NCBI RefSeq assembly: GCF_049943955.1
Contig: NZ_JBNFTW010000002.1
Coordinates: 434,001 to 498,000 of the forward strand
Source: Desulfosporosinus sp049943955
Lineage (GTDB): Bacteria; Bacillota; Desulfitobacteriia; Desulfitobacteriales; Desulfitobacteriaceae
Direction of reading: 5' to 3'
Length of the DNA stretch: 64,000 nt
A model generated the notes under the pieces. The model was not told the origin of the DNA and made no database searches. It was given only the letters and a program-made list of their open reading frames with translations. Numbering within the stretch: the stretch's first letter is position 1; the number at the start of each line of letters is the position of its first letter. This document shows, in pieces, positions 8,196 through 17,774 of this stretch. The translations under genes were made by a program, and so were the position numbers.

Positions 8196-9254
8196 ATGGC
8201 ACAAAAGGAAACAATAAGTAATCTGACTCTCTCTCAAAACGATCTGTCCCTAATAAAAATTTCCGATGTTATTGACCTTGATTTCCTACAGCAGTTTCAG
8301 GATGACTTTGCAAAGGGTTGCGGATTAGCTAGTGTAACAGTAGATTTAGAGGGGAATCCAGTTACCAATCCGAGTAGTTATACAAGATTTTGTAGTCATT
8401 ATACTCATTCGACCGAACGGGGCGATAAAAGGTGTGCGGAATCCCATAGAAAAGGCGGCGAGGAAGCCGCTCGTTCTGGGAAACCAGTAGTCTACGAATG
8501 TCATGCAGGTCTTATAGATTTTGCGGCTCCGATTATGCTTGAAGGGCATCAAATTGGAACCATCTTGGGCGGCCAAGTATTAACTACTGCTCCTGACGAA
8601 ACTAAATACCGACGTATCGCGGGAGAGATTGGCGTTGATCCTGATGGATACGTTGAATCTGTTCACGAAGTTACACAGTTATCACGTGAAAGGATTGAGG
8701 CGGCTGCTAACGTTCTCTTCATCGTAGCCAATACCTTGTCCAAAGCTGCGTATCAACAGCGAAAATTAAAAGCAACCGCTGCAACACTAAATGATAGTCT
8801 TCATCAGATATCTGCGACTATGGAACAATTAGCAGCTTCATCAACCGTTGTAAATGACAATCAATTAAATCTCAATTCAGAAATCAAGAATGTTAATGCT
8901 GTGACAGGGCAAATCAATAACGTCATGGATTTCATTAAGGAAATTGCCGATGAAACTCGTCTGCTTGGTTTAAATGCTGCGATTGAGGCAGCAAGAGCGG
9001 GAGAAGCTGGCTTAGGGTTCGGCGTTGTTGCTCAAGAAATTCGAAAATTATCGGAGGACTCCAAACAAACTGTGGGAAAAATCAAAGAACTCACAACTTC
9101 AATCATTGATTCGGTTCATAAAACAGTTGACATGGGAAATGAAACTACTGCAACCGTAGAACAGCAAGCTGCAGCGATTCAAGAGGTTACTTCTAGTATT
9201 GAGGAAATTTCTGCGTTAACCGAACAGCTAAATGCGTTAGCTTCTGAAATGTAG
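8196..9254 (+). CDS. Soluble chemoreceptor: PocR sensor domain plus MCP signalling domain
   Basis: 352 residues with no membrane segment. Residues about 20-190 form a PocR-type ligand domain (DLDFLQQFQDDFAKGCGLASV, FCSHYTHS, CAESHRKGG, CHAGLIDFAAPI; the Cys and His residues are conserved in this family). From about 205 on comes a short MCP helical hairpin with the tip RLLGLNAAIEAARAGEAGLGF. PocR domains in other proteins sense small organic ligands such as 1,2-propanediol or glycerol derivatives; the ligand here is unknown. The protein presumably signals to CheA through the CheW encoded 30 bases downstream. AGGGAGGAAATGAAAA precedes the start. Confidence 0.9.
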   Translation: MAQKETISNLTLSQNDLSLIKISDVIDLDFLQQFQDDFAKGCGLASVTVDLEGNPVTNPSSYTRFCSHYTHSTERGDKRCAESHRKGGEEAARSGKPVVYECHAGLIDFAAPIMLEGHQIGTILGGQVLTTAPDETKYRRIAGEIGVDPDGYVESVHEVTQLSRERIEAAANVLFIVANTLSKAAYQQRKLKATAATLNDSLHQISATMEQLAASSTVVNDNQLNLNSEIKNVNAVTGQINNVMDFIKEIADETRLLGLNAAIEAARAGEAGLGFGVVAQEIRKLSEDSKQTVGKIKELTTSIIDSVHKTVDMGNETTATVEQQAAAIQEVTSSIEEISALTEQLNALASEM

Positions 9255-9283
9255 AATTTATACTCTGAAAGGGGGAGGACCGA

Positions 9284-9739
9284 ATGTCTATTAACCAGTT
9301 GGTGATTTTTGCACTTGATGGTGAAGAATATGGTGTAGATGTGACAACTGTAAATGGAATTTTACGATCGAGTAAGTTTAAAATACAAACTGTTCCCGGG
9401 CTACCTTCCGCAATCGAAGGAATCATCAATTTGCGGGGCCGAGTTAATTATATCTTTAATCTTCGTAAGAAATTTAATTTAACGCTTAACGAATATCCTG
9501 AGGATAGCAAGTTTGTTATGCTGAATCTTCACGGCACAATTGCTGGATGTATCGTAGATGAAGTAACAGACATTGTTAAATTCAATGAAGAAGACATTCA
9601 GCCTGCGCCTGAGTTTGTTTCCCAAAATAATGGGTATCTAAAAGGAATTGTAAAAATTGATAACCGAATGGTTATCTTTCTAGACCCTGAAAAGTTATTG
9701 GCGACCGAAGAATATAATTTATTAGAAGCTGCCGATTAG
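9284..9739 (+). CDS. CheW-like chemotaxis coupling protein
   Basis: 151 residues covering a single CheW domain. Typical positions are visible: LVIFALDGEEYGVDVTTVNGI at the N-terminus, VPGLPSAIEGIINLRGRVNYIFNLRKKF in the centre and IVDEVTDIV in the second lobe. It bridges receptors and CheA. It follows the PocR-MCP gene at 30 bases with GGGGGAGGACCG in front, so the two form a private receptor/coupler pair. The central motif reads VNYIFNLRKKF where housekeeping CheW has VIPVIDLR, so it may be specialised. Confidence 0.9.
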   Translation: MSINQLVIFALDGEEYGVDVTTVNGILRSSKFKIQTVPGLPSAIEGIINLRGRVNYIFNLRKKFNLTLNEYPEDSKFVMLNLHGTIAGCIVDEVTDIVKFNEEDIQPAPEFVSQNNGYLKGIVKIDNRMVIFLDPEKLLATEEYNLLEAAD

Positions 9740-9792
9740 AGAGTTTTGACTGTAAGACTATAGTTTTAATCCAAAATAAGAATAAGGTATTG

Positions 9793-9817
9793 GGAGTAGA
9801 GTAAATCTACTCCTTTA
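9793..9817 (+). terminator. Terminator of the PocR-MCP/cheW unit
   Basis: GGAGTAGA-GTAAA-TCTACTCC followed by TTTAAATTT. Confidence 0.6.
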
Positions 9818-10090
9818 AATTTGGCTGGAAGTAGGCCAAGCCAATGGCCTAATACTGACTTTCTAATTCCATTTCTAATGAAGGAGTATTTACTAGATCC
9901 CGGACATTCAGCCTCGCGGAGCGATATAAGACCTTCGCGGAACTAGGTAAATAAGTCTTTTGTATTTAAAATGAAAATAAATCAGGTCAAAAAGAGGTGT
10001 TTTTAATGGGAATCCCGAATATTTGAATTCCATAAAATACATATTAGTTGAAGGGTTTAAATCTTCAATAAATATAAGCGGAGCTTTTTT

Positions 10091-10921
10091 ATGAAAATAA
10101 GAGTTATAGATTTTGATTCGTGGAAAGAAGTTAATAGCATTCTGGAACAAACCCTGGACAAAAAAGATATAATTAGTTTGGAACAGGTAAACGCTCTGAA
10201 TAGTCTTAGTAAAAGAAAAAGTTTTTCAAAGCAATTAAGTGATTCAATATGCTTTATTAGTCTTAAAAATGATCATCTACATACCAGAATATTATTAGTC
10301 AACGATTGGTTTTTGCTTGATAAGAATAGCAATAGCAAGTTGGATCATAAGATCGAAAACTGGAAATCCGGTAAATTGGTTCATAGTTCTTACGATTTAT
10401 TATGTCTCATTGGCTTTGAATCATTGGAGAAAATCCAAAACAAAATTGAAGGCGTAGAATCATCAGTTGATGAGTTAGAGGAAGAGATATTAGAACGACC
10501 TGAAAAATACCAAGAGGCGAGAATTTTTAAACTACATAGAAAAGTAATTAAATTGAAGAAACAAATCAATGAACATTTATCAGTATTTATCCGCATTAAA
10601 CAGGAAACTCCATTATGGAACGATTTAGTGATGAGCATACAGTCTGAATTAGATAATGCTAGGCAGCTAGTAGAACTAATGGAGAATCTTAGAGAAGCCT
10701 ATCAAGCTTCAATGGATAATAAATCAAATGATATCATGAAGTTTCTAACCATTTTGGCTACGGTATTATTACCCATTAACATATTGACAAGCTTTTTTGG
10801 AATGAACTTTGATGGGATGCCATTAATTCACTATAAATATGGCATGGATGTCTTTTATGCATCAATAATTATTTTAGTGTCAATCGTTATTTTAGTATTT
10901 AAGCGAAAGAGATGGTTCTAG
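10091..10921 (+). CDS. CorA-family divalent cation transporter
   Basis: 276 residues. A soluble N-terminal part of about 210 residues with a long helical stretch is followed by two C-terminal membrane helices (about 215-236 and 255-272). The diagnostic GMN motif stands at residue 237 in SFFGMNFDGMP. CorA pentamers let Mg2+, Co2+ or Ni2+ through the cytoplasmic membrane. The protein is shorter than E. coli CorA (316) because the N-terminal beta domain is reduced. The metal cannot be told from the sequence. GGAGCTTTTTT precedes the ATG. Confidence 0.85.
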   Translation: MKIRVIDFDSWKEVNSILEQTLDKKDIISLEQVNALNSLSKRKSFSKQLSDSICFISLKNDHLHTRILLVNDWFLLDKNSNSKLDHKIENWKSGKLVHSSYDLLCLIGFESLEKIQNKIEGVESSVDELEEEILERPEKYQEARIFKLHRKVIKLKKQINEHLSVFIRIKQETPLWNDLVMSIQSELDNARQLVELMENLREAYQASMDNKSNDIMKFLTILATVLLPINILTSFFGMNFDGMPLIHYKYGMDVFYASIIILVSIVILVFKRKRWF

Positions 10922-10930
10922 AACCGACCA

Positions 10931-10967
10931 ACGCCAAAGGCCCTCAAGTAAAGAGGGCCTTTGGCGT
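10931..10967 (+). terminator. Strong hairpin after the CorA-like gene
   Basis: A 15-bp perfect stem ACGCCAAAGGCCCTC / GAGGGCCTTTGGCGT with a 7-base loop. There is no T-run, so it could be a stabiliser or an imperfect terminator. Confidence 0.6.
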
Positions 10968-11730
10968 TAATGCTATCTTAGCAACGAGAACTTGCCACTA
11001 CGAACCTCAGACTTTCGGAAAAACTGCATTAAATCTACTCCTTAACTTATAGAAAGTACAATGAATTAATATTCATTTCTCCCCCAAATCTTGCCTAACC
11101 AAACAACGCCGGCGATACCAATCGTATGGATAATTAACGAACGAGGACTTAGTAAATTCTCTTTTCTTCTCATTAATCCCATGTCATCAATTCCTTTCCT
11201 TATAGATTTTAATTTAGTTTCTCATATTTCCTATGGAATGATACTAGCCAAAATTTTCAAGGAAAAAGGCGATTGATACTTACGCAAGATCTAAATCTAA
11301 TAAGTTACCAAAATAGAGAAAATTCTCATAAACGTCCCATTAGCTACTAAAGGAGTATTGATAACGGGCTTGTCCCATCAATTTTGGGCAAATTCTCCTC
11401 TTCCGTAAATAATAGTTCTGGTTAATTATGGCTTATACCCCATATAATCAAAAAGTATTGTACAAAAAGTAACAATGAATTTACACTAATACATTAAGCA
11501 ACTCAACATTTGCAGAACGAAAGTTTGCTCTAAACTGTACTATGACCGATCTTTGACGAAACATTTCTTTCATATAACAGAAAAAGATCTTTCGTCTCAT
11601 GGAAGGAGATAGAGATGAATCTCTCCCGAGGGAGGGCGTGTTTTATCGCTTTGCGGTGAGGGTTGATTTGTTGGTGTCCTTTTTCTTTGAGTGAATATGG
11701 TTTGATCGAAATATTGAAAGGAGATTATCA
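10968..11730. other. Intergenic region with no supported gene
   Basis: No open frame here has a ribosome site and plausible composition. A short inverted repeat (GGAGATAGAG...CTCTCTCC region, about 11603-11630) lies in the leader of the MCP gene that follows. I see no convincing riboswitch. Confidence 0.4.
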
Positions 11731-13812
11731 ATGTCTTTGAGGGATTTAAGGATAAGAAACAAAATATTATTGTCGACTGGTTTAGTTGTCGTGATTTCGT
11801 TTGTTTGCGTAATTTTGTTAGTATCGTCAAGATCAGTTGATATGGCTAAGACATCTTCTTTTGAGATGGTATCACATGCGGCCAATGAATATGGTAATCA
11901 AGTTACAAACGAATTAAATGTTCCTATGGACACGGTCAGAACATTGGCATCATCATTTGAAGGAATGAAAGAGACTAATAACCCAAATCGCACTACTATG
12001 AATGCTATGATAGTAAACGTTTTGCAAGACAACCCTTCATTTTTGGCAACCTGGACTGTATGGGAGCCCAATGCACTCGATGGGCATGATGCTGACTATG
12101 AAAATCAGCCGGGATATGATGCAACGGGACGCTTTATACCATACTGGAATCGAGGAGACGGAAATATCAAGTTAGCACCACTTAAAGATTATGAAACACC
12201 AGGTGCCGGAGATTATTACTTAATTCCGAAAAAGACTCATAAAGAAACGATCCTCGATCCTATCTCATACAAAGTGAATGGTAAAGAGGTTCTTATGACC
12301 AGCTTGATAGCACCCATAATGATCAATAACAATAGTACTTTCGCGGGAGTTGCTGGAGCCGATATTGCATTAGATACAGTACAAAAAATGATTTCTAATA
12401 TTAAACCTTTAAACACAGGATATGCTTGCCTTGTTTCCAATAATGGCAAGTATGTTTCAAACCCAGATTCTAAAGAGATTGGCAAGGATCTCGATAATCA
12501 GGCAGTCAAAGAGAGTATTAAAAATGGTAAGACATATACTGTATCCAATAATGAGTATTACAGGTTGTATGAACCAATAACCATTGGTCAAACTACGACA
12601 CCATGGTCGCTGGAAATCACAGTTCCGATGGCGACAATTCTTGCACAGGCAAACGCCATTCGGAATTTCTCGATTATCGTTGCTTTAATTGCTATTTTAG
12701 TGATTGGCTTGGTTATCTATTTAGTATCTGGAGGGATAACAAAACCGATCATACAAACAAGTGAAGTGTTAAAAGATATATCACAAGGGGATGGAGACCT
12801 AACAAAACGGCTTAAAGTAGTATCTAATGACGAGATAGGGAAGCTTTCAAAGCACTTCAATCGATTTATTGGAGATATACATAGCATAGTGAAGGAAGTT
12901 ACCGATACTGCCAGTACTTTAGGTGCCACGAGTGAAGAACTATCAGCTGCAGCTCAAGAAGCTACCGTCACTAGTGAACAAGTTGCTGGGACGCTGGGTC
13001 AACTTGCTTCGGGAGCAACTGAGCAAGCTAGGACCGTTGAAGAAATAAGTGAGGTTATTAAGCAACTGGCAGCACATACACAAAAGGTTGCTGAGAATGC
13101 GGAAATAGTCAGTTCTAGCGGCAATAAGGCTGCCATAGCCGCAGAAAAAGGTGCTCTTCAAGCAGAAGATGCAGTTCAGAGGATTGGGGAAATCCGTGAG
13201 ATTACGAATCAAACAGCGGAAGTTATTGCCCAGTTAGGAGACCAATCGAGCCAAATCGGTCAAATTGTCGATGTAATCACGGGCATTGCATCTCAAACGA
13301 ATTTACTAGCGTTAAACGCTGCAATAGAAGCGGCACGGGCTGGTGAACAAGGAAGAGGTTTTGCAGTTGTCGCGGAGGAGGTGCGGAAACTAGCAGAACA
13401 GTCTTCAATGTCTGCTGCTCAAATTTCCACCTTGATTAGTAATATACAACATGAAGTCAAACGTGCAGTAGGAATTATGGAAAAGGGCAAAGGAGAGGTT
13501 GCAGCGGGAGTAGAAACTGTAAATCTTGCGGGTAATTCGTTTAAAGCCATTGTGACTGAGGTCAAGACAGTCGTTGAACAAATTCATCAAGTTACTGAAG
13601 CAACGAAACAAATAGCCGAAGGGAGTTTCCAAGCAGTTAAATCCGTAGAAAATATTGGTATCATTGCTGAGGAAGCTGCAGCGAATACTCAAGAAGTTTC
13701 GGCTTCATCTGAGGAACAGTCAGCTACAATGATCTCAGTGAGTCAATCTGCTGAAGCTTTGGCAAAAATAGGGGAAACCCTAACTCAATTAGTGGGTAAA
13801 TTTAAATTGTAA
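11731..13812 (+). CDS. Methyl-accepting chemotaxis protein with Cache sensor and HAMP domain
   Basis: 693 residues. TM1 is at about 13-33, then a double-Cache periplasmic-type sensor (about 38-300, including ATWTVWEPNALDGHD and PISYKVNGKEVLMTSLIAPI), TM2 at about 312-333, HAMP (about 335-390), and a full MCP signalling domain with the tip SQTNLLALNAAIEAARAGEQ. Cache sensors of this kind bind amino acids, carboxylates or purines directly. GAAAGGAGATTATCA precedes the ATG. It is a single gene followed by a strong terminator. The ligand is unknown. Confidence 0.92.
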   Translation: MSLRDLRIRNKILLSTGLVVVISFVCVILLVSSRSVDMAKTSSFEMVSHAANEYGNQVTNELNVPMDTVRTLASSFEGMKETNNPNRTTMNAMIVNVLQDNPSFLATWTVWEPNALDGHDADYENQPGYDATGRFIPYWNRGDGNIKLAPLKDYETPGAGDYYLIPKKTHKETILDPISYKVNGKEVLMTSLIAPIMINNNSTFAGVAGADIALDTVQKMISNIKPLNTGYACLVSNNGKYVSNPDSKEIGKDLDNQAVKESIKNGKTYTVSNNEYYRLYEPITIGQTTTPWSLEITVPMATILAQANAIRNFSIIVALIAILVIGLVIYLVSGGITKPIIQTSEVLKDISQGDGDLTKRLKVVSNDEIGKLSKHFNRFIGDIHSIVKEVTDTASTLGATSEELSAAAQEATVTSEQVAGTLGQLASGATEQARTVEEISEVIKQLAAHTQKVAENAEIVSSSGNKAAIAAEKGALQAEDAVQRIGEIREITNQTAEVIAQLGDQSSQIGQIVDVITGIASQTNLLALNAAIEAARAGEQGRGFAVVAEEVRKLAEQSSMSAAQISTLISNIQHEVKRAVGIMEKGKGEVAAGVETVNLAGNSFKAIVTEVKTVVEQIHQVTEATKQIAEGSFQAVKSVENIGIIAEEAAANTQEVSASSEEQSATMISVSQSAEALAKIGETLTQLVGKFKL

Positions 13813-13894
13813 GAAGGTCCAATGATCATAGCGACTTAAAAAAACTTCTGGCTTTTGGTCTTTTGTTAGAAACAGTATATTGACTGAGTATGCG

Positions 13895-13930
13895 CAAAGA
13901 ACGCCTTAACCGAAGGGCGTTCTTTGTATT
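13895..13930. terminator. Bidirectional terminator between the MCP and MerR genes
   Basis: CAAAGAACGCC / GGCGTTCTTTG (11 bp) with T-rich flank, placed between convergent genes. Confidence 0.75.
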
Positions 13931-13988
13931 GCAGGGCTGTTCTTTAGTTGGAAGTTTTGCAAAGGGTATTTTGAATAGATAAGGACGC

Positions 13989-14372
13989 TCAATTGATGGC
14001 GGTGGGATCATTTTTATGCCTTCGGTTATCATAATATTGTAGCTTCCAATTGACCACATTTAAAAGATCTTGATATTCCTTAATGCGATCTTCAATTATT
14101 TCTTTTTGAGAAAGAATCATTTGATGTCGTTCCGGAATTGTATTATCGCCAAGAATACATAGCCTAACGTATTTTTTTATGTATTCCAAAGACATACCCG
14201 TTATACGCATACAACAAATAATTTGTATTAATCCAAGGTCTTTATCACTGTAAACCCTTCGACCACTCTCGTCTCGCTGAATAGTCGGTAATAATCCCTC
14301 TTTCTCATAAAAACGCAGCGTATGAGCAGATAATTTGAATTTCTCGGATACTTCTTTAATTGAATATTTCAT
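13989..14372 (-). CDS. MerR-family transcriptional regulator
   Basis: 127 residues. The N-terminal winged helix is canonical: MKYSIKEVSEKFKLSAHTLRFYEKEGLLP, then RRVYSDKDLGLIQIICCMRITGMSLEYIKKYV, and a dimerisation coiled coil follows. It lacks the C-terminal metal-binding cysteines, so it resembles the AdhR/small-molecule branch, members of which often control a neighbouring oxidoreductase. It is divergent from the SDR gene, and a matching operator sits in the SDR promoter. Regulation of that gene, and perhaps of itself, is inferred. Confidence 0.9.
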   Translation of the reverse strand: MKYSIKEVSEKFKLSAHTLRFYEKEGLLPTIQRDESGRRVYSDKDLGLIQIICCMRITGMSLEYIKKYVRLCILGDNTIPERHQMILSQKEIIEDRIKEYQDLLNVVNWKLQYYDNRRHKNDPTAIN

Positions 14373-14458
14373 CGTCTTAACTCCTTAATACTATTAATAT
14401 AATTAAATGTATAACTTAGAGTTCCTCTCATCAAGATTGATTATTTAAACTTGTTCTC

Positions 14459-14489
14459 TTGACTTAGAGTCGACTTTAAGAGATAAGCT
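14459..14489 (+). promoter_or_regulatory. MerR-type promoter with long spacer and operator palindrome
   Basis: TTGACT (14459-14464), a 19-base spacer, TAAGCT (14484-14489). The spacer holds the dyad CTTAGAGT-CG-ACTTTAAG (14463-14480, one mismatch). A 19-bp spacer with a dyad inside it is the hallmark of MerR activation by DNA untwisting. A further half-site CTTAGAGT lies at 14415-14422, nearer the merR start. Confidence 0.8.
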
Positions 14490-14521
14490 GACATTATCAA
14501 TTTTCAGTAGGGAGTGGCAAA

Positions 14522-15505
14522 ATGAATCTTACAAAACAGTCACCTATTCAATCAGGATACGGCTCGCTGACAACGGCAAGAGAGATAGTGGCAAACTGCG
14601 ACCTTTCGGGAAAAATAGCGATTGTAACAGGTGGTTATTCCGGTATCGGATTAGAGACTACGCGTGCCTTGGCAAATGTCGGTGCCACGGTAATTGTTCC
14701 TGCAAGAACGCCAGAGAAGGCTCGAGCTTCACTTGAAAAGATACCGAATGTGGAACTAGAAGAACTTGATCTCATGAACTCGAACTCTATCGACAATTTC
14801 GCACAACGCTTTCTTACCACAGGCAGACCTTTGCACATCCTTGTCAACAGCGCTGGTGTGATGGCGCCTCCGCTTAGACGTGATGCGCGTGGTTATGAGT
14901 CACAGTTCTCAACGAATCATTTAGGCCATTTTCAGTTGACGTCAAGACTTTGCCCAGCCCTGAAAATAGCCTGTGGTGCAAGAGTTGTTGCGGTATCCTC
15001 ACGAGGCCATCGTCTCGGTGGGATTGATTTCGAGGATCCGAATTTTAAGCATCATGAATACGAGAAGTGGAGAGCTTACGCACAATCTAAAACTGCTAAC
15101 ATCCTGTTTGCCCTGGAATTAGACAAGCGAGGCATAAACCTTGATATCCGAGCCTTCTCTGTTCACCCTGGGTTAGTGCCGTATACCGACCTAGGGCGAG
15201 ATTTGACCGAAGCAGAGATAGGGCCCAAACCGATTAAAGATGAGCAGGGACAAGTTATTAGTAATGAAAACAACGCCCAATTCAAGACAGTGGAACAAGG
15301 CGCAGCGACCAGCGTTTGGTGTGCAACCAGTAATCAACTTGATGGAATGGGTGGGATCTATTGTGAGGATTGTGATATATCAACCGCAGAATCAGCCGAT
15401 AGCCTCAGTGCCACAGGCGTTCGTCCATGGGCAATTGATCCTGAATCAGCCCGGCGACTATGGGATCTAAGCGAAAGGCTCACAGGTGTCGAATTTAAAA
15501 TTTGA
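14522..15505 (+). CDS. Short-chain dehydrogenase/reductase (SDR)
   Basis: 327 residues with all classical/extended SDR landmarks: the Rossmann motif TGGYSGIGLE near residue 39, NSAGVM, the catalytic Ser in VAVSSRGHRLG, and YAQSKTAN with Tyr and Lys. It belongs to the retinol-dehydrogenase/WW-oxidoreductase-like branch and most likely uses NADP(H). The substrate is unknown. AGGGAGTGGCAAA precedes the ATG. It is controlled by the divergent MerR regulator through a visible dyad, which suggests induction by a reactive aldehyde or similar compound, as for AdhR targets (inference). Confidence 0.88.
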   Translation: MNLTKQSPIQSGYGSLTTAREIVANCDLSGKIAIVTGGYSGIGLETTRALANVGATVIVPARTPEKARASLEKIPNVELEELDLMNSNSIDNFAQRFLTTGRPLHILVNSAGVMAPPLRRDARGYESQFSTNHLGHFQLTSRLCPALKIACGARVVAVSSRGHRLGGIDFEDPNFKHHEYEKWRAYAQSKTANILFALELDKRGINLDIRAFSVHPGLVPYTDLGRDLTEAEIGPKPIKDEQGQVISNENNAQFKTVEQGAATSVWCATSNQLDGMGGIYCEDCDISTAESADSLSATGVRPWAIDPESARRLWDLSERLTGVEFKI

Positions 15506-15613
15506 TTGAGTAATGTACAAAACGAACGAATGGGGAAGCCCCTTCAGCTGCTAAAATATTTTAATCCAACAACAAAATAGTTTTCAAAGGAGAAAAAAAG
15601 GGGAGCATCACTC

Positions 15614-15634
15614 ACCACTAAAAGAAGTGGTTTT
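15614..15634 (+). terminator. Terminator-like hairpin after the SDR gene
   Basis: ACCACT-AAAAGA-AGTGGT followed by TTT. Confidence 0.5.
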
Positions 15635-15932
15635 ACGACACCCCCTGGTCTTTAAATTTTAGATATTTAAACCAGCAATTTTTGTCGGTAAATAATGGTA
15701 TATTGCTAGATTTAATAATTAATAAATAATGATATCAAGGTCAATAGTTTAGTGCGTTATTAACACTTTACGGTTTACGGTCTGAGGTATCCTTTCTAAC
15801 CATCCACTTTCTATCATTAGTTCTGCACCTCTTTTAGCGATTTGAAGAAGTCAGCAGTTTATAATGGCTTCCAAAGAGCACTAATGCAGAATAGTAAATA
15901 ACGGAGATGCCGAATTATGGAGGCTCCTAATT

Positions 15933-16222
15933 ATGCGTACAAAGGCAAATCATGAATATGAATTCAAGGCTTTGATAAGGGACAATTTAAGCAATTTGTG
16001 CTAAAAGAGGTAAAGTTCTTAGACATACCTTTATCTGAAATTAACATTGAGTTACGTAATAGAGAAGATGACTTTGAAATAAGCGTGGATGTTCCTGTAG
16101 AGGAATTAGGATATCTTTGTGATATCAGAAATCTTGAATTAACTAAACAACAGGAAAACCAATATACTCTGAGATGTATCCAATTTGCTTGTCCGAAAGT
16201 GAAGCAAATTCCCTGTTCCTAG
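15933..16222 (+). pseudogene. Possible frameshifted short gene
   Basis: An ATG at 15933 follows GGAGG and gives MRTKANHEYEFKALIRD before stopping at TAA. A shifted frame then runs from about 15962 through VLKEVKFLDIPLSEINIELRN to the stop at 16222. The two pieces read as one acidic protein broken by a frameshift. The 3' end overlaps the convergent DUF3846 gene by about 80 bases, which weakens the case. Not recognised. Confidence 0.3.
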
Positions 16223-16454
16223 TTGCAGTGAAAACACAAGTCCCAAAGATCCAACCATGTCGATCATCATAGAAGTTCTTTTTCAGTCCTAACATTTCAG
16301 CCTCATCATTACACAAGCACATTATTTCATCTGTCATCGGAACCATTTCAATCAAATCTCCGACTAACTCCTGAAAGTCTTCAAAAGTCCCTTCAATATC
16401 CTTCAATTGCAACGGCTGATTCATTGGTTCTCTGAACAACACTCTCATTCCCAT
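16143..16454 (-). CDS. DUF3846-domain protein
   Basis: 103 residues. The start at 16454 has GGGGGGTA before ATG. The pattern MRVLFREPMNQPLQLKDIEG..., VGDLIEMVPM, CNDEAEMLGLKKNF, WIFGTCVFTATRN and SLSDKQIGYI is that of DUF3846, a family common on plasmids, phages and conjugative elements of Firmicutes. Its presence outside an obvious element may mark a relic of transferred DNA. Molecular role unknown. Confidence 0.75.
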   Translation of the reverse strand: MGMRVLFREPMNQPLQLKDIEGTFEDFQELVGDLIEMVPMTDEIMCLCNDEAEMLGLKKNFYDDRHGWIFGTCVFTATRNREFASLSDKQIGYISEYIGFPVV

Positions 16455-16585
16455 TACCCCCCATATTTATTAAGTGATATTTAATACTACAGCAAATAAA
16501 GTATAATTCCAATAAACTTTTTTAAGAGGTTAGGGTTATGGCGAATTTTGAGACCAGACTTGAAGGAAGACTCCAATAAAACGGG

Positions 16586-16625
16586 ATGCCCTTAGATATT
16601 TCTATCTGAGGGCATTGGCTTTTCT
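16586..16625 (+). terminator. Orphan rightward terminator
   Basis: ATGCCCTTAGATA / TATCTGAGGGCAT stem followed by TTGGCTTTTC. It lies just after a 13-codon frame (ATG near 16538, MANFETRLEGRLQ) that I do not call as a gene. Confidence 0.55.
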
Positions 16626-16857
16626 AAGGGGAGAATACTTGCTTATGTTTTATTGATTGTTATTGAAATCGTCTAAGAGTAATCAAATTTTTCAGCCATA
16701 CTGATACCTTCTTTGTAAAATCTAATATTATAAAAATACAAGATTGAGGTATTATTTAGAAGTGCTACTTTAAAGTCAACTACTTACATAGCCGTCGAGC
16801 AAGGCTTATAACCTTGTTCTCTTTTGTCGAAACTATGTGAGTGAAAGGAGTTTTATA

Positions 16858-17136
16858 ATGAATAAATTATTTCTGTATAAGTATCCTGATGGGAATCTTT
16901 TTGGTGTGGTGAAACCTATGAAGTTATATGAACCAGCAAGTATTAAAGATTTGTTGGATGATATTAAGCAACAAACTAAAGACCTAAAAAACGGCACCCA
17001 TCCAGATGGTTACTTAATTCCATGGGGGCATAATAAAGAAACATTAGTAGTTGAAGAAGGGTGTTTTGATTGGAGTAATAGAGGATTTTATTACGAAGTA
17101 AAAAAATGGGACAAAGATTTGAAGGAATTGAACTGA
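16858..17136 (+). CDS. Hypothetical protein (92 aa)
   Basis: The start at 16858 has GAAAGGAGTTTTATA before the ATG; the in-frame codon at 16837 has none. The product (MNKLFLYKYPDGNLFGVVKPMK...) is small and soluble, with many Lys, Asp and aromatic residues, including FDWSNRGFYYEVKKWDKD. The family is not recognised. It lies among relics (DUF3846, DUF3231 fragment), so it may be mobile-element cargo. Confidence 0.55.
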   Translation: MNKLFLYKYPDGNLFGVVKPMKLYEPASIKDLLDDIKQQTKDLKNGTHPDGYLIPWGHNKETLVVEEGCFDWSNRGFYYEVKKWDKDLKELN

Positions 17137-17368
17137 AAATTCCTAAGTTTCTACAAACATTCATTCATTCACTTGCATTTCTTACAACTATAAAAAGCCA
17201 CTGATTTAGGTCAATTTTTTTGTTATCAGTTAGTACTCTAATTTCCCCCACATATCGCCTCATTGGTCTTTATAATTAATATTACACACATCTAATTCAA
17301 TATAATGCTCTTCTCTAGTAAAAATTAATTTTACTTGTTGGAGTTTCATACAATTATCTTGAACCCCA

Positions 17369-17587
17369 TTGTTGATGCTTTTCTATTATGCAATCATATT
17401 ATCTTATAGTATTTTGGACTATGGAACCGCATTGACAAATAGTGCTAGAAAAGATGTTATCTCAACTTTTAACCGTTTAATTCAAGAACTCCTTGCGTTG
17501 GCTAAAGACGGCACTGATCTACTCATTGAACGCAAGTGGCTTGAGCAACCTCCTCAAAGTGCCAGCCGCAAAAAGCTGATGCACTAG
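17369..17587 (+). pseudogene. C-terminal fragment of a DUF3231 (spore-coat-like) protein
   Basis: The C-terminal 45 residues (DVISTFNRLIQELLALAKDG and then LIERKWLEQPPQSASRKKL) match the end of DUF3231 proteins, whose helical bundle repeats finish with W-L-E-x-P-P. Complete members are several times longer. There is no ribosome site, and the hydrophobic first residues look like noise, so this is the remnant of a decayed gene. Confidence 0.5.
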
Positions 17588-17774
17588 ATAAATTCTAATC
17601 CAAATTCAAGTTTAAGTACCACAATATCTTGAATTGAAAATCTTCTATTCGTCTACCAAATTGTTGAATGAGGTTAGAAGAGATTATCTGTTTATTTTTT
17701 GTTTCCTTATCGCTAAAATCCGTTTCTTGAATCAAAAGCCCCTGGTCCTACTAGCCAGTGTCAAAATTATCTTC

